Assembly: GCA_030527645.1 (NCBI GenBank)
Contig: JAUNAJ010000020.1
Location: 1 to 41,867, forward strand
DNA: 41,867 nt
Origin: Lachnospiraceae bacterium
GTDB taxonomy: Bacteria > Bacillota > Clostridia > Lachnospirales > Lachnospiraceae
Reading direction: 5' to 3'
A program made the position numbers and the translations under genes. Positions 7,116 through 15,183 of this stretch are shown here, in pieces. The notes beneath the pieces were generated by a model. That model did no database searches. It saw only the letters and a program-made list of their open reading frames with translations, and had not been told where the DNA came from. The first letter of the stretch is position 1. Every line of letters starts with the position of its first letter.

Positions 7116-8003
7116 ATGAAAAAAATGTTATTCATCTATAACCCGAAATCAGGAAAAGGAATGATTCGCACACATCTGGCGGAGATTATTGATATATTTA
7201 CCAAGGCAGAATATTTTGTTACGGTACATCCGACCCAGTGTTCCGGTGATGCAGGCACCTTTGCCCGAGATTATGGAAAAAACTATGATATAGTGGTTGC
7301 CAGCGGGGGGGATGGAACGTTAGATGAAGTTGTAAACGGAATGATGGAGGCGGATTCGGATGTACCGATCGGATATATACCTGCCGGCAGCACCAATGAT
7401 TTCGGCAGCAGTCTCTCTATTCCAAAGGATATGCTCGAAGCGGCAAAGAGAATTGTGAAAGGAACACTGTTCCCCTGCGATATTGGCGGATTCAATGATA
7501 AGAACTTCGTTTATGTTGCTGCTTTCGGAATGTTTACAGAGGTGTCTTACGAAACCGATCAGAATCTGAAGAATACATTAGGTCATATGGCATATATTGT
7601 CGAGGCTGCAAAAAAGGTCTGGAATATTCCGTCACTTCACATGAAGGTCGAATCTGCTGATTTTTCCGTAGAGGGAAATTTTACTTATGGAATGGTCAGT
7701 AACGCAAAATCCGTTGGCGGTATAAAGGGACTTACCGGAGGCAATGTTGAATTGGACGACGGACTGCTGGAGGTGACCCTTGTAAGCACTCCCAAGAATC
7801 CTGTGGAGCTCAGTGAAATCGTATCGGCACTGTTTCTCGGTGGAGCAGAGTCGCACCTGGTTAAGCGATTCCAGACAGAACGCGTTTTATTCACCTGTGA
7901 AAATCCGGTAGCCTGGACGCTGGATGGAGAGAGAGGCGGCGAGTACGTCTCAGCAGATATTTTCAATAAGAGACGCCGCCTGAATTTTATCAGCTTCAAC
8001 TGA
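7116..8003 (+). CDS. Diacylglycerol kinase family (YegS/DgkB-like) lipid kinase
   Basis: A 295-residue protein with the DAGK catalytic N-terminal domain: MKKMLFIYNPKSGKG, then ASGGDGTLDEVVNGM (the GGDGT ATP-binding loop) and YIPAGSTNDFGSSL. The C-terminal beta-sandwich includes LDDGLLEVTLV and LDGERGGE. Such enzymes phosphorylate diacylglycerol or related lipids at the inner membrane face and recycle lipid left by glycerophosphate transfer to wall polymers. ATG at 7116 has GGAGAG 7 nt before it and fits the family start; the in-frame ATG at 7038 sits in the upstream terminator. It is 40 nt upstream of the glutamine synthetase. Confidence 0.9.
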   Translation: MKKMLFIYNPKSGKGMIRTHLAEIIDIFTKAEYFVTVHPTQCSGDAGTFARDYGKNYDIVVASGGDGTLDEVVNGMMEADSDVPIGYIPAGSTNDFGSSLSIPKDMLEAAKRIVKGTLFPCDIGGFNDKNFVYVAAFGMFTEVSYETDQNLKNTLGHMAYIVEAAKKVWNIPSLHMKVESADFSVEGNFTYGMVSNAKSVGGIKGLTGGNVELDDGLLEVTLVSTPKNPVELSEIVSALFLGGAESHLVKRFQTERVLFTCENPVAWTLDGERGGEYVSADIFNKRRRLNFISFN

Positions 8004-8043
8004 TATCTCCAGATTTTAATATGAACAGAGAGGAACTGAAAAC

Positions 8044-10158
8044 ATGAGTGACTATGTAAATGTTGCAAAGATATTCGGAGAAAATGTATTCAATGATACA
8101 GTGATGCAGGAGCGTCTTCCGAAAAAAGTATATGCAAAACTGAAAACCGTTATCAGAGAAGGCGGAGAGCTGGATCTTGAAACAGCCGATGTGATTGCGC
8201 ATGAGATGAAGGAGTGGGCGATTGAAAAGGGCGCCACACATTTCACACACTGGTTTCAGCCGCTGACCGGATTTACGGCAGAAAAGCACGATTCCTTTAT
8301 TACTGCTCCGAAGGAGAACGGCAAGGTGCTGATGAGTTTTTCCGGCAAGGAACTGATCAAGGGAGAATCTGACGCCTCTTCATTTCCATCCGGTGGTCTT
8401 CGGGCGACCTTTGAAGCCAGAGGATATACGGCCTGGGACTTCACCTCCCCGGCATTTGTCCGTCAGGATGCCGCTGGTGCTACCCTGTGCATTCCAACTG
8501 CTTTCTGTTCCTATACAGGTGAGGCGCTGGATCAGAAGACTCCCCTGCTCCGCTCCATGGAGGCGATCAATAAGCAGGCACTGAGACTGATCCGGCTTTT
8601 TGGAAATACAACCTCCAAAAAAGTAGTTCCTTCTGTAGGTGCGGAGCAGGAATATTTCCTGATTGATGCAGAAAAATTCAGAAAGAGAAAAGATCTGGTC
8701 TATACCTCCCGCACCTTGTTCGGTGCAAGTCCTGCAAAGGGACAGGAGATGGACGATCATTATTTCGGAGTACTGCGCCAGAGGATCGGTGCATTTATGA
8801 AGGATGCCAACATCGAGCTGTGGAAGCTTGGGGTTTCCGCAAAGACGCAGCATAATGAGGCTGCTCCGGCACAGCATGAGCTTGCGCCGATCTATGCAGA
8901 GGCCAATGTGGCTGCGGATCATAATCAGATCATCATGCAGACATTAAAGATGGTGGCAGGACGTCATGGGATGAAATGTATCCTTCATGAAAAGCCATTT
9001 GCCGGAGTTAACGGATCCGGAAAACATAATAACTGGTCTCTAAACACAGATGACGGAATCAATCTTCTTGATCCGGGAAAGCGGCCTCATGAAAACAATC
9101 AGTTCCTCCTGGTTCTTTCCTGTATGCTGAAAGCAGTGGATCTGCATGCAGGGCTTCTGCGGGAATCGGCTTCTGATCCGGGCAACGATCATCGTCTGGG
9201 AGGCAATGAAGCCCCTCCGGCAATCATCTCTGTTTTCCTGGGAGAGCAGCTGGATGATGTGGTGGAGCAGTTTGTTTCCAAGGGAAATGCTACCCACAGC
9301 CTGAAGGGCGGAAAGCTTGAGATGGGAGTAAGCACCATTGCCGGTGTGAATAAGGACGCTACAGACAGAAACAGAACCTCTCCCTTTGCCTTTACAGGAA
9401 ATAAATTTGAATTCCGTATGGTGGGCTCCAGGGATTCCATTGCGGAGTCCATTGTCGTGCTGAATACCATTGCAGCTGAGGCCTTTGATGAGGCCTGCAA
9501 CGAGCTGGAGCAGGCGGAAAACTTTGATGAGGCGCTGCATGAGCTGATTAAGAAGAATTTCAGTGAGCATAGAAGAGTTGTCTTCAACGGCAACGGATAT
9601 TCTGATGACTGGGTGGAGGAAGCAGCCAGACGTGGTCTCCCTAATATTTCCTGCATGGTGGATGCGGTACAGGAGCTTACAAGAGACTGCAATGTGGCAA
9701 TGTTTGAGAAGTATGGAGTATTCAGTAAAACAGAGCTTGCATCCAGACAGGAAGTAAAATACGAAAACTATTCGAAAACACTGAATATTGAAGCGAGAGC
9801 CATGATCAATATTGCAGCAAAACAGATCATTCCTGCAGTGATCAGCTATACGAAAACGTTAGCGGATTCTATCATTGCAGTAAGAACCGCCGGTCTGGAT
9901 CTGGTATCTGTTCAGACAGAGCTGCTGGAGGAGATCAGCAGTGAGCTGATCAAGGCACAGAAGGCATTGAAGGAACTGAGTCGTCTTGAGGATAAGGTGC
10001 TGGAGCTGCCGGAGGGTGAGGAAAGAGCCAGATTCTATCATGACCAGGTGGCGCCGGCCATGAAGGCACTCCGTGATCCTATTGATAGAATGGAAACAAT
10101 GGTGGATAAGAAATTCTGGCCAATGCCATCCTACGGTGATCTCATGTTTGAGGTTTGA
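8044..10158 (+). CDS. glnN: Glutamine synthetase type III
   Basis: A 704-residue protein, the usual size of GSIII rather than the 440-470 residues of GSI. The family-specific N-terminal region includes HWFQPLTGFTAEKHDSF and FPSGGLRATFEARGYTAWD. Catalytic segments are VGAEQEYFLID, AAPAQHELAPIYAEANVAADHNQ, NGSGKHNNWSL, and NRTSPFAFTGNKFEFRMVGS. It joins ammonia to glutamate using ATP. The AGAGGAA ribosome site precedes the ATG. No PII gene or ammonium transporter is adjacent. Confidence 0.96.
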   Translation: MSDYVNVAKIFGENVFNDTVMQERLPKKVYAKLKTVIREGGELDLETADVIAHEMKEWAIEKGATHFTHWFQPLTGFTAEKHDSFITAPKENGKVLMSFSGKELIKGESDASSFPSGGLRATFEARGYTAWDFTSPAFVRQDAAGATLCIPTAFCSYTGEALDQKTPLLRSMEAINKQALRLIRLFGNTTSKKVVPSVGAEQEYFLIDAEKFRKRKDLVYTSRTLFGASPAKGQEMDDHYFGVLRQRIGAFMKDANIELWKLGVSAKTQHNEAAPAQHELAPIYAEANVAADHNQIIMQTLKMVAGRHGMKCILHEKPFAGVNGSGKHNNWSLNTDDGINLLDPGKRPHENNQFLLVLSCMLKAVDLHAGLLRESASDPGNDHRLGGNEAPPAIISVFLGEQLDDVVEQFVSKGNATHSLKGGKLEMGVSTIAGVNKDATDRNRTSPFAFTGNKFEFRMVGSRDSIAESIVVLNTIAAEAFDEACNELEQAENFDEALHELIKKNFSEHRRVVFNGNGYSDDWVEEAARRGLPNISCMVDAVQELTRDCNVAMFEKYGVFSKTELASRQEVKYENYSKTLNIEARAMINIAAKQIIPAVISYTKTLADSIIAVRTAGLDLVSVQTELLEEISSELIKAQKALKELSRLEDKVLELPEGEERARFYHDQVAPAMKALRDPIDRMETMVDKKFWPMPSYGDLMFEV

Positions 10159-10182
10159 CAAGTTCAGATAATATGTTATAAT
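10155..10182 (+). promoter_or_regulatory. Near-perfect sigma-A promoter overlapping the glnN stop codon
   Basis: TTGACA (10155-10160), 16-nt spacer, TATAAT (10177-10182) with TGT directly before the -10. The glnN stop codon TGA lies inside the -35. Predicted start near 10189, at the first base of a strong hairpin. Confidence 0.7.
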
Positions 10183-10188
10183 GATTTG

Positions 10189-10217
10189 AAAAGGGGGCAT
10201 GATACATGTCCCCTTTT
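10189..10217. terminator. glnN terminator hairpin
   Basis: A 13-bp stem (10189-10201 with 10205-10217, one G-T pair) with ATA loop. The arms end in AAAA and TTTT, so it can act in both directions. The U run is short (TTTT then CTG). Confidence 0.7.
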
Positions 10218-10237
10218 CTGTTGCCATGCATGCAAAG

Positions 10238-10258
10238 AGAACGTCCGGTGGACGTTCT
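10238..10258 (+). repeat. AGAACGTCC-GGT-GGACGTTCT hairpin, related to 23779-23801
   Basis: A perfect 9-bp stem with a GGT loop. A closely related hairpin with compensating base changes lies after glgA. There is no U-tract after it. It could be the 3' end of a small RNA started at about 10189. Confidence 0.5.
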
Positions 10259-10268
10259 TGTGCCTGAG

Positions 10269-10297
10269 TTGCATTTTCATAAGGATTCTGCTATACT
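10269..10297 (+). promoter_or_regulatory. Sigma-A promoter of the WecG/TagA-like gene
   Basis: TTGCAT (10269-10274), 17-nt spacer, TATACT (10292-10297), about 35 nt before the ATG. Confidence 0.7.
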
Positions 10298-10332
10298 ATA
10301 GACTATTCTGGACAAATAGGGGAGTTTCATCA

Positions 10333-11016
10333 ATGGATGACAGAATAAATGTTTTGGGGATTCAGATTGGCCATATGACTGTGAATGATGCAATGCAGCG
10401 TACCATGGAATTCCTGAAGACTGATTCGATCAGTACTGTGGGCATCATAACAATGAATGCACTGCTGGATGCAGCGCAGGATCCTGTTCAGCGGGAATAT
10501 CTGGAACAGCTGGATCTCAGCATCGTGGGTGAGACAGAGGTGCTTGAGGCTGCGGGAATCAGTTCCGGTCAGATTTATGAACAGACCGAAGAAAATGAAT
10601 TCATAGCCAGATTATTCTGGAAACTGATCACCGGCAGCTATACATTCTTCCTTCTGGGGGAGAGCAATGAGGAAACAAAAGCGCTGGAGACCTATGTGAA
10701 GGAAACATATCCGGATATCCGTGTCTGCGGCGCGGCTTCAGAAATGAAAGACGGTGAGCATTCAGAGGACTGGATCGTCAATGAGATCAACGGCAGCGGT
10801 GCGGATGTAATCCTCAGCGGTCTGAATGGTTCTTCCCAGGCAGCATTTCTGCTGGAGAACAGGGAAAAAATCAATGGAAAGATCTGGCTCAGTCTGGGCG
10901 GACAGATCCAGATCCAGAATGAAGCCGGGCTGAAAAACAGCTGGTTTGGGCTGCTGTTAAAGAAAAACAGCTTCAAGAGATTGGCTGCGAAGTTCCGTAA
11001 TGATGAAAATGCATGA
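10333..11016 (+). CDS. WecG/TagA family glycosyltransferase-like protein, divergent
   Basis: A 227-residue protein with the WecG/TagA/CpsF fold signature: INVLGIQIGHMTVNDAMQ, ITMNALLDAAQDP, YTFFLLGESNEETKAL, and LSGLNGSSQAAFLL. The family transfers N-acetylmannosamine or similar sugars to lipid-linked intermediates in wall polymer synthesis. The threonine of T-x-N (T40) is kept, but the usual DG pair holding the catalytic Asp is replaced by GE at residues 66-67. Activity is therefore uncertain. AGGGGAG is 8 nt before the ATG at 10333. An in-frame GTG-side extension to 10186 would read through the glnN terminator and is rejected. Confidence 0.75.
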   Translation: MDDRINVLGIQIGHMTVNDAMQRTMEFLKTDSISTVGIITMNALLDAAQDPVQREYLEQLDLSIVGETEVLEAAGISSGQIYEQTEENEFIARLFWKLITGSYTFFLLGESNEETKALETYVKETYPDIRVCGAASEMKDGEHSEDWIVNEINGSGADVILSGLNGSSQAAFLLENREKINGKIWLSLGGQIQIQNEAGLKNSWFGLLLKKNSFKRLAAKFRNDENA

Positions 11017-11146
11017 TTTTAATCTTCCATTTTGGTGTAATTTAGTGTAAAATAACCATAAACTTGCATCTATAGTACCTGTTTAGAGGGTGATTGTATA
11101 GATCCGGCTGAATAGCTGCGGAAATTATACCATGGAGGAAGGGAAA

Positions 11147-12235
11147 ATGATATCAAACCAGATTCTGCAAAGCACAATTGAAGGTTTAAAAAATATTACG
11201 AAGGCTGAGCTCGGAGTTCATGACATAGAAGGAAAGGTTCTGGTGTCTACCTTCTCGGATTCAGAATTAAGTCAGGCAGAGATAGCGGCGTTTGCCCAGT
11301 CTCAGGCAGATACACAGACCATTAAGAATTATCATTTTTTTAAGGTGTATGATGATCATCAGCTTGAGTATATTCTGGTGGCAAAAAGCGATGAGGATGA
11401 CTGTTATCTGGTGGGAAGAATGGCATCCTTCCAGCTTCAGAGCCTTCTGACTGCTTACAAAGAGCGTTTTGATAAGGATAACTTCATCAAAAACCTTCTT
11501 CTGGATAATCTTCTTCTGGTGGATATCTACAATCGTGCCAAGAAACTGCGCATTGATTCAGAAGCACCGAGAGTTGTATTTATTCTCGAAGCAAGACCGG
11601 ATAAGGATCAGGGCTCCATTGAGAATATAAAAACTCTCTTTGGCAGCAAAACAGGAGACTTTATCACAGCCGTGGATGAAAAAAGCGTCATAGTTGTGAA
11701 AGAACTGGCTCCCGGGGACGGATATGCGCAGGCAAATCGCATTGCTGCATCGATCCTGGATGCTGTCGGACTGGAGGACGATGATAAAACCTATATTGCA
11801 TACGGCACCATCGTTCATGAACTGAAGGAAGTATCCCGTTCCTATAAAGAAGCAAGAATGGCACTGGATGTAGGAAAAATCTTCTTTGCAGAGAAGAATA
11901 TTATTGCCTACAGCTCATTGGGAATCGGTCGTCTGATCTATCAGCTGCCCATCCCGCTGTGTAAGATGTTTATCAAGGAGATTTTTGCCAATAAATCTCC
12001 GGATGATTTTGATGAGGAGACTCTCACAACCATTAATAAATTCTTTGAAAACAATCTGAATGTTTCTGAAACATCCAGACAGCTTTATATTCACAGAAAC
12101 ACACTGGTGTACAGACTGGACAAGCTTCAGAAAAGTACCGGTCTGGATCTCCGCGTGTTTGAGGATGCGATCACCTTCAAGATTGCCCTGATGGTAGTTC
12201 GCTATATGAAATACATGGAGACAATGGATTTCTAA
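11147..12235 (+). CDS. CdaR/PucR-type transcriptional regulator
   Basis: A 362-residue protein. The N-terminal region (1-120) looks like a sugar-diacid-recognition or GAF-like sensor beginning MISNQILQSTIEGLKNITKAE. A GGDEF-like middle segment follows. The C terminus has the PucR/CdaR helix-turn-helix (about 300-355): ETLTTINKFFENNLNVSETSRQLYIHRNTLVYRLDKLQKSTGLDLR. The ligand is not evident. GGAGGAAGGG precedes ATG 11147; the ATG at 11132 overlaps that ribosome site. It lies 66 nt upstream of ftsE with no clear terminator between, so it may be cotranscribed with the division genes. Confidence 0.85.
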   Translation: MISNQILQSTIEGLKNITKAELGVHDIEGKVLVSTFSDSELSQAEIAAFAQSQADTQTIKNYHFFKVYDDHQLEYILVAKSDEDDCYLVGRMASFQLQSLLTAYKERFDKDNFIKNLLLDNLLLVDIYNRAKKLRIDSEAPRVVFILEARPDKDQGSIENIKTLFGSKTGDFITAVDEKSVIVVKELAPGDGYAQANRIAASILDAVGLEDDDKTYIAYGTIVHELKEVSRSYKEARMALDVGKIFFAEKNIIAYSSLGIGRLIYQLPIPLCKMFIKEIFANKSPDDFDEETLTTINKFFENNLNVSETSRQLYIHRNTLVYRLDKLQKSTGLDLRVFEDAITFKIALMVVRYMKYMETMDF

Positions 12236-12301
12236 AGCTGGTCGGTTTTTTCTGACCGCATCGGAATTTGATTTGTCTTCAGAAAAAAATGGAGGAATAG
12301 A

Positions 12302-12988
12302 ATGATTACTTTAGACAGTGTCAGTAAGAGTTATGATCCCAAGGCGCAGCCTGCGATCAGCAATATGACCTTACACATTGACAAAGGCGAGTTCGTATTC
12401 GTTGTTGGAGACAGCGGTTCGGGTAAATCTACCCTGATCAAGCTTCTGCTGAAGGAACTGGATGCTACATCCGGTACCGTTACAGTCAACGGATCGAATC
12501 TCTCAAAGCTTCCAAGACGAAAGGTTCCGAAGTACCGACGCGGCGTGGGTGTTGTGTTCCAGGATTTCCGCCTGTTAAAGGACAGGAATGTTTATGAAAA
12601 TGTTGCATTTGCCCAGCGTGTCATTGAGAAACCGAACCGCATTATCAAAAAGCGTGTTCCCGAGGTGCTTACACTGGTTGGACTTGCCAATAAGTACCGT
12701 TCCAAACCCAAAGAGCTTTCCGGAGGAGAGCAGCAGCGAGTTGCTCTTGCTCGTGCACTGGTAAATCATCCGGACATTCTGCTGGCAGATGAGCCCACAG
12801 GAAACCTTGATCCGAAGAATTCCATTGAGATCATGCGTCTTCTTGAGGAAATCAATGCAAGAGGAACCACGGTTCTTGTGGTAACCCACAACAGAGAGAT
12901 TGTAAATGAGATGAGAAAGCGTGTGATCCGCTTGAGGAAAGGCGTCATAGTCAGCGACGAAAAAGAAGGTGTTTACGTTGAGGATTAG
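12302..12988 (+). CDS. ftsE: Cell division ATP-binding protein FtsE
   Basis: A 228-residue ABC ATPase. Walker A GDSGSGKST is at residues 36-44, the signature LSGGEQQ at 139-145, and Walker B ILLADEPTGNLD from 159. The sequence FQDFRLLKDRNVYENVAFA is typical of FtsE. With FtsX it forms a membrane complex that converts ATP hydrolysis into activation of peptidoglycan hydrolases outside the cell. It overlaps ftsX. GGAGGAATAGA precedes the ATG. Confidence 0.97.
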   Translation: MITLDSVSKSYDPKAQPAISNMTLHIDKGEFVFVVGDSGSGKSTLIKLLLKELDATSGTVTVNGSNLSKLPRRKVPKYRRGVGVVFQDFRLLKDRNVYENVAFAQRVIEKPNRIIKKRVPEVLTLVGLANKYRSKPKELSGGEQQRVALARALVNHPDILLADEPTGNLDPKNSIEIMRLLEEINARGTTVLVVTHNREIVNEMRKRVIRLRKGVIVSDEKEGVYVED

Positions 12989-13895
12989 TACGATTGGCTA
13001 CAGCGCCGGCCAGGGAATTAAAAATATCGGAAGAAACAGGATGTTTTCCATTGCATCGATTGCAACAATGACCGCCTGCATCTTTCTGTTCGGTTTGTTT
13101 TTCTCAATTTTGATGAACTTCAATTATATTGTGAGAAACGTAGAGGACAATGTTGGTATCACTGTATTCTTTGAGGAAAATCTGGATCAGGCAACCATGG
13201 ATTCCATCGGTGAGCAGATCCGGAGCAGAGAAGAAGTGACAGAAGTGAATTATGTTTCTGCTGATGAGGCCTGGGAGTCTTTCTCAGAGAAATATTTTGA
13301 AGGCAATGAGAGTGCAGCAGAGGGATTCAGAAATAATCAGGATAATCCTCTTGCCAATTCCGCGCACTACGAGGTATATGTTGACGAGATTGAGAATCAG
13401 GATGAACTGGTCTCTTATATCGAGGGTCTCACCGGTGTGCGTATGGTCAATCAGTCTCAGAAGGCTTCAGAAACCCTGAGTACTGTAAATACATTGATTG
13501 CTACTATATCAATTATCGTAATCCTGATTCTTCTTGCAGTATCTATTTTCCTGATCAATAATACCGTAACAGTCGGCATTTCTGTTCGAAAAGAAGAAAT
13601 CGGTATCATGAAGCTGATCGGAGCCACCAACACATTTGTACGTCTTCCGTTTATTCTGGAAGGTATCATTCTTGGACTGATTGGTGCGATCATTCCTCTG
13701 GTGGCACTGTATTTCCTGTATCATCAGGCTGTAAATTATATACTGACAAGATTCAGTGTTCTGGAGGGATTTATGAACGGACTGCTTCCTGCATCATCCG
13801 TATTCTCCGTTCTGCTTCCTGTCGGTCTGATCCTTGGTATGGGAATTGGTTTCCTTGGCTCTATCTTTACCATCAGAAGACACCTGAAGGTGTAA
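12978..13895 (+). CDS. ftsX: Cell division protein FtsX (permease-like)
   Basis: About 305 residues with four membrane segments: one near the N terminus (about 21-45), an extracellular domain (about 55-165) that would bind the hydrolase partner, then three C-terminal segments. SVRKEEIGIMKLIGATNTFVR is the FtsX/MacB-type motif. The start is uncertain. I prefer TTG at 12978 (MRISTIGYS), which has GAAGG 8 nt upstream; GTG at 12969 would overlap that ribosome site. It overlaps the end of ftsE, and a terminator follows. Confidence 0.93.
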   Translation: MRISTIGYSAGQGIKNIGRNRMFSIASIATMTACIFLFGLFFSILMNFNYIVRNVEDNVGITVFFEENLDQATMDSIGEQIRSREEVTEVNYVSADEAWESFSEKYFEGNESAAEGFRNNQDNPLANSAHYEVYVDEIENQDELVSYIEGLTGVRMVNQSQKASETLSTVNTLIATISIIVILILLAVSIFLINNTVTVGISVRKEEIGIMKLIGATNTFVRLPFILEGIILGLIGAIIPLVALYFLYHQAVNYILTRFSVLEGFMNGLLPASSVFSVLLPVGLILGMGIGFLGSIFTIRRHLKV

Positions 13896-13932
13896 TAGAA
13901 GCTGCGGAAGCTGCAATACAGAAGTGAGTAGT

Positions 13933-13959
13933 AGGGGAACGCTGTGCGTTCCCCTTTTT
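13933..13959 (+). terminator. Intrinsic terminator after ftsX
   Basis: GGGGAACGC (13934-13942), loop TGT, GCGTTCCCC (13946-13954), then TTTTT. Confidence 0.9.
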
Positions 13960-13994
13960 CTGTTCATCATTCTATCTAGATAAGAAGGAGTTTA

Positions 13995-15179
13995 ATGGAA
14001 AAGAAAGTAAAAAAAACCAGGGAAAAACTGAGCTTTATCAGAGGTCTTCTGACAGGGCTGGGAATTGTAGCCGTGATTTATTTTGTATCTATGGCTCTTC
14101 CGGTAGGCGGATATGCCCAGAAGCCGGGAACGCTGCAGGCATTAAGAAAATCAAAAGAAATTCAGAGAATGATTCAGAATTACTATCTGGATGAAGTGGA
14201 TGAACTGACGCAGACGGAATATATGTATCTTGGACAGGTGGCAGGTCTGGGAGATGAATATTCCACCTATTATACGCCGGAACAGTATGCCTCGTATCAG
14301 AGGAAGCAGGCGGGCGCTTATATGGGAATTGGTATCTCAATTGCTCTGGCAGGCGAGGATGAATCGGAGATTGTGATCGTTGAATGTCAGGAGGGCTACC
14401 CTGCTGCAGAGGCAGGCATACAGGTAGAAGATGTGATTCTGGCAGTGAACGGAGAAGAAGTGGAAGGGATGACTACTGCAGAGGTTTCCACACTGATTCA
14501 GTCCTCTGAGAATAATACCGTAATACTGACACTGAGAAGAGAAGGGGAGAGTGACAGCTTTGATATTTCTGTAGAGATGACTGAACTGGAGCAGACCTAT
14601 GTGGAGGGAGAAATGCTGAATAAAACAGTTGGTTATATCAGCATCAGCCAATTTACCGGCGTTACCTCCAATCAGTTTAAGAATACCTATGGTGAGCTGC
14701 AGCTTCAGGGAATGGAAAAACTGATTCTTGATCTCAGAGGCAATCCCGGGGGACTGGTAGACAGTGCCTGCGATACCTTAAGTCAGATCATATCCTCAGG
14801 TGTGCTTGTCTACACAGAGGATAAAAACGGAAAGCGAACAGAAAGAACCAGTGACGGAATCGGATCCATTGAGATTCCTCTGGTAGTTTTGGTGAATGCC
14901 GATACTGCAAGCTCTGCAGAAATCTTTGCCGGTGCAATTCAGGATTATCAGGTGGGAACCATTGTGGGGGAGACCACCTATGGTAAAGGAATTGTGCAGG
15001 ATACGTATCGGCTGTCTGACGGAAGCTATCTGAAGCTGACCGTATCCAGATATTTTACTCCGAATGGACACAATATCCACGGAGTGGGTATCACGCCTGA
15101 TGTGGAGGTCAGTATGGATACGGACAGCGACAAGGACATACAGCTGGACGAGGCATTGAAGCTGATTGCAGAACTGTAA
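13995..15179 (+). CDS. S41 family C-terminal processing peptidase (CtpA-like)
   Basis: A 394-residue protein. One N-terminal membrane segment (about 18-38) is followed by a short helical domain, a PDZ domain (about 105-195, with MGIGISIAL and AAEAGIQVEDVILAVNGE) and the S41 catalytic domain. The catalytic serine region is DTASSAEIFAGA (residues 303-314) and the lysine is in TTYGKGIVQ. The long linker before the catalytic domain includes LRGNPGGLVDSA. It acts outside the membrane as a processing protease. Its position after ftsEX is common in Clostridia and suggests a role in cell-wall hydrolase control. Gene is convergent with uvrB, with only 4 nt between stop codons. Confidence 0.94.
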   Translation: MEKKVKKTREKLSFIRGLLTGLGIVAVIYFVSMALPVGGYAQKPGTLQALRKSKEIQRMIQNYYLDEVDELTQTEYMYLGQVAGLGDEYSTYYTPEQYASYQRKQAGAYMGIGISIALAGEDESEIVIVECQEGYPAAEAGIQVEDVILAVNGEEVEGMTTAEVSTLIQSSENNTVILTLRREGESDSFDISVEMTELEQTYVEGEMLNKTVGYISISQFTGVTSNQFKNTYGELQLQGMEKLILDLRGNPGGLVDSACDTLSQIISSGVLVYTEDKNGKRTERTSDGIGSIEIPLVVLVNADTASSAEIFAGAIQDYQVGTIVGETTYGKGIVQDTYRLSDGSYLKLTVSRYFTPNGHNIHGVGITPDVEVSMDTDSDKDIQLDEALKLIAEL

Positions 15180-15183
15180 TCAG

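Noticed and set aside
10186-10332. N-terminal extension of the WecG/TagA-like gene to 10186
   Set aside because: It would read through the glnN terminator hairpin and the gene's own promoter; ATG 10333 has a good ribosome site.
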